Of a DNA stretch of 6,108 nucleotides, positions 1 through 5,821 are shown one piece after another. The stretch is taken from NCBI GenBank assembly GCA_023453665.1, contig JAEXTA010000212.1, positions 1 through 6,108 on the forward strand, given 5' to 3'. This DNA is from Bacteroidota bacterium (GTDB lineage Bacteria; Bacteroidota; Ignavibacteria; Ignavibacteriales; Ignavibacteriaceae). The translations under genes and the position numbers were made by a program. Under the pieces are notes generated by a model. The model saw nothing but the letters and a program-made list of their open reading frames with translations. It did no database searches and was not told the DNA's origin. How positions within the stretch are numbered: the stretch's first letter is position 1; each line of letters opens with the position of its first letter.

Positions 1-489
1 GGTGCATACTTTATGACGTTCGGAATAAATCTTCCCGATTTTGATTCAGGGGATAAAACAACAATCGCCGCAATTTTTTCACTTGTTGCCGCTGTCAGCT
101 TCAGCTCATCAACCGTGTTAAGCAAACGGGCATTGAGAAACGTTGAATACAGAATGGGAACATATCTCAGGTTTTTTATAACATCCGTGGTCATGCTTTT
201 TGTTGTTTTGCTTATGGGTGAAATAAATTCTGTTAGTACTGTTACAACCGACCAGTTTTATATTTTTCTAATCATTGCTTTTTCAACCGGCGGAACAGCA
301 ATATTTCTCTACTATTACGGGTTAAAAAAAATAACTGCCTCAGTTGCTGCTATTTGTGAATTGTCTTTTCCTTTGACTGCTGTAGTGCTTGAATATTTTG
401 TGCACGGGAATATTCTCGGAGTTGTTCAGTGGATAGGCGCGGGAGTTTTATTGGTAAGTATTTTAAGAATATCCTTTTTGAAAAATTAA
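1..489 (+). CDS. EamA/DMT-family transporter, C-terminal part (5' end outside window)
   Basis: This is probably a drug/metabolite-transporter superfamily (EamA-type) permease of the inner membrane; the substrate cannot be told from sequence. The reading frame is open from base 1 (reading GAYF before the first ATG at 13), so the gene almost certainly starts upstream and the ATG at 13 is internal. The visible 162 residues contain five predicted membrane helices, near fragment residues 22-40, 57-75, 87-107, 112-132 and 137-157, which matches one complete EamA repeat (the second of two). The stretch YYYGLKKITASVAAICELSFPLTAVVLEY, which here is at about residues 104-132, followed by a short loop and WIGAGVLLVSI, is the typical end of an EamA domain: a small-residue helix, a proline-containing helix, then a glycine-rich last helix. 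It ends with a lysine-rich tail and TAA. The family call is firm; the function is not. Confidence 0.85.
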   Translation, partial: GAYFMTFGINLPDFDSGDKTTIAAIFSLVAAVSFSSSTVLSKRALRNVEYRMGTYLRFFITSVVMLFVVLLMGEINSVSTVTTDQFYIFLIIAFSTGGTAIFLYYYGLKKITASVAAICELSFPLTAVVLEYFVHGNILGVVQWIGAGVLLVSILRISFLKN

Positions 490-497
490 AAACTCGC

Positions 498-519
498 TTT
501 GCACCCTGCAAATATTTTT
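498..519 (+). terminator. weak possible intrinsic terminator after the EamA gene
   Basis: Nine bases after the stop codon lies TTTGCA-CCC-TGCAAA, a perfect 6-bp stem with a 3-base loop, followed by TATTTTT. The position and U-rich tail fit a rho-independent terminator, but the stem has only two G-C pairs, so it would be weak. The T-run runs into the start of the structured repeat at 517, whose own hairpins could help end transcription. Confidence 0.35.
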
Positions 520-598
520 GTCATTCTGCCCGTCTTAGACGGGTCAGAATCTTCCTTTATTAAGATTTTTAGATGCTGAAATGATTCAGCATGACAAA
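517..598. repeat. intergenic palindromic repeat with terminal inverted repeats and three hairpins
   Basis: The element is about 82 bp. Its ends, TTTGTCATTCTG (517-528) and CAGCATGACAAA (587-598), are inverted repeats with 11 of 12 bases matching. Inside are three hairpins: CCCGTC-TTA-GACGGG (529-543); AATCTT with AAGATT (548-553 and 562-567, 8-base loop); and ATGCTGAA-ATGA-TTCAGCAT (573-592, perfect 8-bp stem). The last hairpin uses the same bases as the right terminal repeat, so two folds compete. The TGTCATTCTG...AGAATCT...CAGCATGACA layout resembles a dispersed intergenic repeat that I recall from Bacteroidetes/Chlorobi-type genomes. Only one copy is present here, so repetition is recalled, not shown. 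It encodes no protein and lies between convergent genes, a usual site for REP/MITE-like elements. Confidence 0.65.
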
Positions 599-613
599 TG
601 TGTAAGGTGATTT

Positions 614-654
614 AAAAATATATTGATCCGGATATTTAGCATACCCGGATCAAT
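614..654 (-). terminator. intrinsic terminator of the DinB-like gene
   Basis: Read on the minus strand, ATTGATCCGG and CCGGATCAAT (654-645 and 631-622) form a perfect 10-bp stem around a 13-base loop, starting 12 bases after the stop codon of the DinB-like gene. The stem is followed by A-TATTTTT (621-614), a U-rich tail. On the plus strand no T-run follows the stem, so it serves mainly the minus-strand gene. Confidence 0.7.
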
Positions 655-666
655 CATTAATAAAAT

Positions 667-1212
667 TTATTCTCCCTTACTCCATGGCGGAGTTACACCG
701 TTTATTCTTGCATAAGCAATTGCCTGTCCTAAATGTTCGTGAGTGTGACTCAACATTGTAACCATAAAATTTCTTATACTGAATTTCATTCCGAAAGCTT
801 CAATCTCTTTATTAAGATCTTCTTCATTAAGTTTTTTAACGTACTCTGTTGCAAATGCAAAAGAAGTTTTGATCAGGTCTGCTATTTTAGCTTTATCTGA
901 TGTCTGTGATTCATATTTCTTCTGATCCATTTGCAGCCCTTCGGGAAGTTCTCCGCCTGATAAAGCGACAAACAGATAATTAGCCTGGGCTATATGAAGA
1001 TACAACTCACTGACCGATCTTACATCCTCTGCGGGACGGTATGAATACTTATCCTGCGGCATTGCGCCTTCAAGCTGAAGTACGCGGCTTTCAATAAATT
1101 TTAACTGACCGATATACTCATCAACAAAAACAGGCGAGGGGGGATTACTATTAAACCCTGTAACAACAAATAAAACAACAGCAAGTAAACTGAGAACACC
1201 AAAAACTTTCAT
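667..1212 (-). CDS. exported DinB-like (DinB/YfiT superfamily) putative metal-binding protein
   Basis: The protein is 181 residues. The DinB/YfiT fold is a four-helix bundle that usually binds a divalent metal through three histidines; members include bacillithiol/mycothiol-dependent S-transferases, and many have no known reaction. Here the triad is visible: His73 in SELYLHIAQANYLF, and the HxxxH pair His156 and His160 in LSHTHEHLGQAIAYARI, with an extra His158 between them. The ending GVTPPWS is typical of the family. Residues 1-20 are one lysine followed by a hydrophobic stretch, so the protein is probably exported or anchored by a signal sequence; no lipobox cysteine and no clear AxA cleavage site are seen. 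The start is well set: AAAGGAG (1225-1219) lies 6 bases before the ATG. A strong terminator follows. The reaction and substrate are unknown. Confidence 0.85.
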   Translation of the reverse strand: MKVFGVLSLLAVVLFVVTGFNSNPPSPVFVDEYIGQLKFIESRVLQLEGAMPQDKYSYRPAEDVRSVSELYLHIAQANYLFVALSGGELPEGLQMDQKKYESQTSDKAKIADLIKTSFAFATEYVKKLNEEDLNKEIEAFGMKFSIRNFMVTMLSHTHEHLGQAIAYARINGVTPPWSKGE

Positions 1213-1283
1213 GACTCACTCCTTTAATAAGTGGATAGATTAAAAACTTTTTATGGAACAGTAATTATGGAAATGTGGATGAG

Positions 1284-1313
1284 AATATAGAGAATTAATT
1301 TTCTTAGAGGCAA
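1284..1313 (-). promoter_or_regulatory. possible sigma-70-type promoter of the DinB-like gene
   Basis: On the minus strand TTGCCT (1313-1308; 4 of 6 to TTGACA) is followed after 18 bases by TATATT (1289-1284; 5 of 6 to TATAAT). It would give a leader of about 65 bases before the DinB-like ATG. The surrounding DNA is AT-rich, so chance matches are expected. The rest of the 194-bp gap (1213-1406) shows nothing else I can support. Confidence 0.25.
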
Positions 1314-1406
1314 ATATGGTTTGTTAAATTTTTAATAATGACTCTATTTCACAAAATGTTTGCTGAATGAGTTACAGGATATTGGAATTTTACTATTCTT
1401 TCTATG

Positions 1407-1946
1407 CTAAAATTGCCATTTAAGAATATTGATCAACATATATTCCGTGATAACAATTATCACAGACGCATAAATCCATATTTTCAATCCTCTCTCAGCG
1501 TTCCAATCTTTTTGAAGTTCACCTTTAATCAGTGATATCAAATCCCACCTAAACGTATACCAAATTGAATCTGTGAAATCTTCAAAGTCAGTAAAAACAA
1601 CTGACCAAACAAAAAATATGTACGGCAAATTCAAAACAATTAAGCTTACAATAAGTTGATTATCATTAAAAATCTTTTGATTCACTAAGTATACTAACAG
1701 TGCTAAAGAGAATACATATAAAACATGTAATATGACTTTGACTTCTTTTTTGAATAAAATTTTTATTACTCGATATGTTTTAGGATATTTTACTGAAAAA
1801 CTATAATCATCTTTTCGCGCAAGCTCATTATTTTCAATAAATTGCTCAAAGCAATTTCTACAATAAAAATTATCTTCCCTCTCTACAATTAAATTTTGAG
1901 GAAATAATTTATTACACTTATCACATAAAATTGATGGTATCATCAT
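1407..1946 (-). CDS. hypothetical membrane protein with N-terminal zinc ribbon
   Basis: I do not recognise a named family. The 179-residue protein starts with a small zinc-binding module: Cys8-Cys11 (CDKC) and Cys29-Cys32 (CRNC), spaced CX2C-X17-CX2C, as in zinc-ribbon or LIM-like folds. A charged linker (about 40-68) leads to three likely membrane helices near 70-88, 97-118 and 156-175. A DFEDFTDSIWYTFRWD loop between helices 2 and 3 is rich in acids and aromatics. The protein is probably in the inner membrane with the zinc module cytoplasmic; function is unknown. Two ATGs lie in tandem at the start; the only SD-like element is a weak AGG (1960-1958), 11 bases before the first ATG. By my count the gene is about 27% G+C (146 of 540), far below the roughly 39% of the DinB-like gene beside it, which hints at recent acquisition. 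Its coding nature is supported by the cysteine pattern and the regular hydrophobic segments. Confidence 0.7.
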   Translation of the reverse strand: MMIPSILCDKCNKLFPQNLIVEREDNFYCRNCFEQFIENNELARKDDYSFSVKYPKTYRVIKILFKKEVKVILHVLYVFSLALLVYLVNQKIFNDNQLIVSLIVLNLPYIFFVWSVVFTDFEDFTDSIWYTFRWDLISLIKGELQKDWNAERGLKIWIYASVIIVITEYMLINILKWQF

Positions 1947-1987
1947 TTGAATAACAACCTGTGCTGTTAAAATGCTACGCCGTATTT

Positions 1988-2019
1988 ATAAACATTTGAA
2001 AGATTTCCTGAATGTTTAT
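1988..2019. other. AT-rich inverted repeat in the gap between minus-strand genes
   Basis: ATAAACATT (1988-1996) and AATGTTTAT (2011-2019) form a perfect 9-bp stem with a 14-base loop. It lies after the T9SS cargo gene and about 40 bases before the zinc-ribbon membrane gene. It could be a weak terminator, but the stem is almost all A-T. A T-run (2019-2023) follows on the plus strand, where no gene ends; the minus strand has no such tail. A regulatory role is not shown. Confidence 0.3.
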
Positions 2020-2080
2020 TTTTACAATTTAACTCCTCCTAAGCCTTCACCTCAGCCTCTATTCCATCTTTTATACATAT

Positions 2081-3829
2081 TTACTTAACCAGCATCATCT
2101 TATTTGTTTTACTGAAACTACCGGATTGAAGCGAATAAAAATACATCCCGCTTGAAAGTCCCTTACCATCAAATGTAACCTCATAACTCCCCGCAGGTTT
2201 TTCTTCATTAACAAGAGTAGCTATTTCATTACCAAGCACATCATAAACCATAAGCTTTACATTTGACATTTCACCTTTGACGTTTGACGGAATCGTAAAT
2301 TTAATCTTCGTCTCCGGGTTAAATGGATTCGGATAATTCTGCTCAAGTGAAAAAGTAATTGGCTGAGATAAATCCACCTCAACAACTTTTGAATACTCGT
2401 AAGAACCATCATAGTCAATTTGTTTTAACCTGTACATATATCTTTCAGCTGATATGTTTTCATCAATAAAAGAATATACCTGCTGCTCAGTTGTAGTTCC
2501 TTTCCCTTCAACAAATCCCAGCACTTCCCAGTCTTCATTGCCAACTGAGGACTGCAGGCTGAAGACTTGCCTCCGCTCCACCTCAAACCCTCTGTTATTA
2601 ATCTCTGTCGCAGTTATCCAGCTCAGTACAACTTTATCATTACTCACCGAAGCATTAAACGATACCAATTCAACAGGAACTATTTGTGAAAGATTTCCTC
2701 TTCGCAAAAAGATATCACAGATAACCTGAGAGTTTCTTACACCACCCGGCGCATAGAACATAGCAATGTCTCCGTCACCTTTTGCAATAATTGCGGATGA
2801 ATTTCTCGTTACGTATTCGGATGTAAGATCATAGATCAGCATTGTGTCCGAGTAAACATTATTCTGTCCCCAGATAAAATAAAATCCTCTACCTGATTGT
2901 GCCACACTTGATTGATAAACAATATAAATCCTTCCGTTATCATCCATAGCAAAATTTTGTGCAAAGGCAGGACGTTGTCCAACCGGGGTAACAGCCTGCG
3001 GTGTGCTGAAACTTCCTGAAACATTATTAATGATATAAAGCCGCAGATCACTTTCATTGCGGTAAAGTATATGAACTTTATTGTTGTTATCAATTAACAC
3101 TTTGGGATTTGTAATGGTGGCAGTTACACCTGTCGGAACTTCACCTAATCCACCGCCAACAGAATTAAAATATTTTAACTGTCCGCCTAATGCACTTCCT
3201 GTTTTCATTACAATATGAACTTTACCGTTGTGATCAATATCAAGGTGAGCATCAAAATCACCGCCTGTTTCACCGGCTGCGAGCATCATTGGTGTAAGCA
3301 GTATAGATGAATCCTTGAAATTTATAAATGTATAGAAAATGTTATCCGGATCATTTGTGAAAGTAAAAAACACAAAATGAACAACACTATCAGGACCTAT
3401 TTTAGATACTGGAGTTGCAGCATTTGATCCGCTTGTTAAAAATATAGGAGATCCAAAAACACCGGTTGAATTGTTTTTATATTGAACCTGAAAAACATTG
3501 TTCCCATCTCTGCCAAGATATCCAACGTGGGCAGTTCCGCCGGGATCAATTGAAAGTGAAGAGTAGTTATCATCAACAAGATTGTTAGTAATATTTGTTG
3601 TGGTGAAAGTCCCGTTGGCTTCTTCTTTTACATAATAGATTTCACGTGTTGATCCGTCAGTTCCTACCTGTCCTGTGTATGTAAGATGAATTTTTCCCTG
3701 GGAATCATAAGCGGGAAATTCCCTGTTATTGAATCTTTCATTTCGTACAATTGTGTCAACAGGAAAAGGTATGGTTTGTCCAATTATAAAAGTGGTTGAA
3801 ACTAAGAGAAATAAAAATACTTTTTTCAT
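2081..3829 (-). CDS. secreted seven-repeat propeller-like protein with T9SS type A sorting domain
   Basis: The protein is 582 residues. An N-terminal signal peptide (1-18, MKKVFLFLLV..., likely cut near GQ) sends it to the periplasm. Residues 38-362 hold seven repeats, 48-55 residues apart, of the form IDxNGKVHIVY: near 38, 92, 140, 195, 243, 292 and 345. This fits a seven-bladed beta-propeller. Residues 385-486 (VPVELVSFNA...VVLSWITATEINNRGFEVER...YRLKQIDYDGSYEYS) form a fibronectin-III-like module common in front of T9SS tails. Residues 493-582 are the sorting domain (SLEQNYPNPFNP, VYDVLGNEIATLV, SSGMYFYSL, ending MMLVK), which directs transport through the outer membrane by the Por/T9SS machinery and often attachment to the surface. 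No catalytic motif is apparent; ligand binding or adhesion is inference. AGAGG (3838-3834) precedes the ATG by 4 bases. No T9SS machinery gene is in the window. Confidence 0.9.
   Translation of the reverse strand: MKKVFLFLLVSTTFIIGQTIPFPVDTIVRNERFNNREFPAYDSQGKIHLTYTGQVGTDGSTREIYYVKEEANGTFTTTNITNNLVDDNYSSLSIDPGGTAHVGYLGRDGNNVFQVQYKNNSTGVFGSPIFLTSGSNAATPVSKIGPDSVVHFVFFTFTNDPDNIFYTFINFKDSSILLTPMMLAAGETGGDFDAHLDIDHNGKVHIVMKTGSALGGQLKYFNSVGGGLGEVPTGVTATITNPKVLIDNNNKVHILYRNESDLRLYIINNVSGSFSTPQAVTPVGQRPAFAQNFAMDDNGRIYIVYQSSVAQSGRGFYFIWGQNNVYSDTMLIYDLTSEYVTRNSSAIIAKGDGDIAMFYAPGGVRNSQVICDIFLRRGNLSQIVPVELVSFNASVSNDKVVLSWITATEINNRGFEVERRQVFSLQSSVGNEDWEVLGFVEGKGTTTEQQVYSFIDENISAERYMYRLKQIDYDGSYEYSKVVEVDLSQPITFSLEQNYPNPFNPETKIKFTIPSNVKGEMSNVKLMVYDVLGNEIATLVNEEKPAGSYEVTFDGKGLSSGMYFYSLQSGSFSKTNKMMLVK
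2255..2287 (-). repeat. short imperfect direct duplication inside the T9SS sorting domain
   Basis: Residues 515-525 of the cargo protein read SNVKGEMSNVK: the unit SNVK appears twice, separated by three residues, between the NYPNPFNPETKIKFTIP strand and the LMVYDVLG strand. At DNA level (minus strand) TCAAACGTCAAA is followed by TCAAATGTAAAG nine bases later, an imperfect copy. The duplication stays in frame and falls in a predicted loop, so it should be tolerated. Confidence 0.5.
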
Positions 3830-3932
3830 TTTGCCTCTGGGTGATTCTAATTGAAATCAATTTCCGGTTAAATTTAATGATTCTGCTTTAGACAGTCATT
3901 AAGAAAATAAAGAAGTTTTTTAACTCAGAAAT

Positions 3933-3967
3933 TTGACTTGAAAGCAGGACAATAATTAGTATTTTTG
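3933..3967 (+). promoter_or_regulatory. possible promoter of the TPR-clpX unit
   Basis: TTGACT (3933-3938; 5 of 6 to the sigma-70 -35 box) is followed after 18 bases by TAGTAT (3957-3962; 4 of 6). The overlapping TATTTTTG (3960-3967) also matches the Bacteroidetes -7 pattern TAnnTTTG, with a TTG at 3938-3940 placed 19 bases before it. Either reading would start the transcript at or within a few bases of the ATG at 3972, giving a nearly leaderless message, which fits the lack of any SD sequence there. This is inferred from short motifs in AT-rich DNA. Confidence 0.3.
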
Positions 3968-3971
3968 AATT

Positions 3972-5813
3972 ATGATAAAACTAATAATCATACTTGTTTT
4001 CGTTTCATTTCAGATCATTAACGCCCAGGGCGGTAATAATCAGATGAACAGATTTTTACTCGGGCAGAGTTATGAGCAGGCAGGTGATGTTGAAAAAGCA
4101 AAATCAATTTTTGAAGAGTTATACAAAACCGATCCTGCAAATCTTCAGTATTTTCATTCATTAAATAAAGCTTATGTACTTCTTAAAGATTACACATCTT
4201 CAGAAAAAATTCTTCTCGACAGGATAAGAATTTCTCCGTACGATATAACCTTATACGGTATGCTTGGTTCAACATATCATCTTATGGGTGATGAGACAAA
4301 AGCATTCAAAACCTGGGATGATGCACTTGATAAGATGGGAAATAATATTCAGGTATTCCGTACGATGGCAAACTTTGCAATTGAACGAAGAGCATTCAAC
4401 AAAGCAATTGATATACTCAAACGTGGTCAGCAATCAGGTGATGAAAAGAAAACGCTGTCTTATGAAATTGCGAACCTTTATTCGCTTACAATGCAATTTA
4501 AAGATGCGGCAGAGGAGTATTGCAGAATTTTAGCGGCTGATCCAAACCAGCTTGCCCAGGTTGAATCGCGAGTAATGCAATTCACAAACAAACCGGATGC
4601 ACTAAAAACGACAATAGCGGTAGTTGAAAAGTATAATGATACGCACATCAACTTTGAAATTTTTTCTGCAAGATTATACACTGAAGCAAAAGAATATGAC
4701 AAGGCGTTTGAACGATATTCATCTGTAGATAAAAAATTAAACAGCGGAGGTGCCGAACTTATGACATTCGCTGCTTTTCTGTTTAATGAAAAAAAATATT
4801 CTGATGCAGAAAATGTTTATAAAACAATTCTGGAAAGATATCCTTCATCAAATTATGTTTCGGAAATAAAATTGGGACTGGCAAAAACAAAAGAAGCCCG
4901 GCTATACTCAACCTCTGATGATGATATGGAAACCTGGAAACCTTATTCGATTATTAAACCAAACAGGATTAGTGAAGCTGCCGAGGTTGTTAAGTTGTAT
5001 GAAGAACTATCCGAAATTTATCCCGGCACCGATGTATCTCTTGAAGCAAAATTAAGAATAGGCTGGCTGTACTTTTATAAGTTTGCCGATTACGACAAAG
5101 CCGGAATATATTTTAAGAACGTAATACAGGATTCGCCGTTGTCCCAATTCTCTTCATCTGCTTATGAAGGGCTTGGTGAATTATCTGTTTTATCCGGTGA
5201 ACTGAATAAGTCAATTGATTTCTATTCAAAAATAGTTGAAAATCCGCGGGCTGGTAATGACAGAAGAAATTCGGCAAAATTCCGTTTAGCACGGTTCTAT
5301 TTCTTCAGGAATGAAAATGAAAAATCTAAAAATCTTCTTTCTGAAATAACCAGAACTTTAACCGATAATACAGCAAATGATGCAATCGAATTTTCATTAC
5401 TCCTGAACACTGCTGTAAATGATTCGTCTAATCTTGTAAAGTTTGCGGAGGCCGAATACCTTGCAGACCAGCAAAAATTTAATCAGGCTAAAGATCTGTA
5501 TAAACAGATATTTGAGGATCCAAACGCTTTTATATTAAAAAATATCTCAGGATTAAGACAGGCAGAAATGTTCATTGCATTAAATGATTATAACACAGCA
5601 ATTCCTCAATTACAGTTGATTTCAGAAGAGGGCGAGAAAAACATTTATGCAGATAAAGCCTTATATTTGTTGGCAAAAATTTATCAGTTCGGGTTAAAGG
5701 ATAATTTTAAAGCTGTTGAATCATACGAAAAACTGCTGGCAAAATTTCCTTCATCATTATTCCTGGATGAAGCCCGTGCCGAAGTCATTAAGTTGAAAGA
5801 AAAAATAAGTTAG
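3972..5813 (+). CDS. exported tetratricopeptide-repeat (TPR) protein
   Basis: The protein is 613 residues. A signal peptide (MIKLIIILVFVSFQIINAQ, likely cut after Ala18 or Gln19) exports it to the periplasm; no lipobox cysteine is present. The rest is nearly all helical TPR-like pairs, about 12-13 of them. Clear units are near 27-55 (YEQAGDVEKAKSIFEELYKTDP), 94-123, 163-191, 265-292 (EKKYSDAENVYKTILERYPSS), 358-390, 397-425, 491-517 and 561-594 (KAVESYEKLLAKFPSS). Several end in the YP/FPSS style seen in BamD- and YbgF-type envelope TPR proteins, so a scaffold role in the cell envelope is likely; no partner can be named. The start is set by the signal peptide, since no SD precedes the ATG. 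The stop codon lies 8 bp before clpX with no terminator between, so the two genes are probably co-transcribed. It is divergent from the T9SS cargo gene, with 142 bp between. Confidence 0.87.
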   Translation: MIKLIIILVFVSFQIINAQGGNNQMNRFLLGQSYEQAGDVEKAKSIFEELYKTDPANLQYFHSLNKAYVLLKDYTSSEKILLDRIRISPYDITLYGMLGSTYHLMGDETKAFKTWDDALDKMGNNIQVFRTMANFAIERRAFNKAIDILKRGQQSGDEKKTLSYEIANLYSLTMQFKDAAEEYCRILAADPNQLAQVESRVMQFTNKPDALKTTIAVVEKYNDTHINFEIFSARLYTEAKEYDKAFERYSSVDKKLNSGGAELMTFAAFLFNEKKYSDAENVYKTILERYPSSNYVSEIKLGLAKTKEARLYSTSDDDMETWKPYSIIKPNRISEAAEVVKLYEELSEIYPGTDVSLEAKLRIGWLYFYKFADYDKAGIYFKNVIQDSPLSQFSSSAYEGLGELSVLSGELNKSIDFYSKIVENPRAGNDRRNSAKFRLARFYFFRNENEKSKNLLSEITRTLTDNTANDAIEFSLLLNTAVNDSSNLVKFAEAEYLADQQKFNQAKDLYKQIFEDPNAFILKNISGLRQAEMFIALNDYNTAIPQLQLISEEGEKNIYADKALYLLAKIYQFGLKDNFKAVESYEKLLAKFPSSLFLDEARAEVIKLKEKIS

Positions 5814-5821
5814 AGAATAGT

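Noticed and set aside
13..489. EamA gene starting at the ATG at 13
   Set aside because: The frame is open to base 1 and the fragment holds only one EamA repeat, so a start upstream of the window is much more likely.
1947..1984. Possible integron attC-like site or gene-cassette boundary before the low-G+C gene
   Set aside because: AACAGCACAGGTTGTT is only weakly palindromic, the sequences do not fit the GTTRRRY/RYYYAAC core patterns, and no matching site was found on the other side of the gene.
1988..2019. Terminator of the T9SS cargo gene
   Set aside because: The 9-bp stem is almost all A-T and lacks a U-run on the minus strand, so it is listed only as an inverted repeat.
2035..2040. Perfect minus-strand AGGAGG in the gap before the zinc-ribbon membrane gene
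   Set aside because: No ATG or GTG lies at a useful distance, and the only TTG is followed at once by a stop. An ATT-initiated 17-codon frame would be possible but is not credible on this evidence.
2454..2729. Open plus-strand frame of 91 codons
   Set aside because: It lies opposite the well-supported T9SS cargo gene, over its FN3-like module, has no SD and yields a low-complexity Ser/Thr-rich product with no recognisable domain.
2836..3093. Open minus-strand frame of 85 codons in another frame of the T9SS cargo gene
   Set aside because: It overlaps the propeller repeats completely, has no SD and no recognisable features.
4264..4702. Two open frames (plus 4264-4533, minus 4478-4702) inside the TPR gene
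   Set aside because: Both are covered by the TPR coding sequence, whose repeat pattern is continuous across them; the products show no family features.
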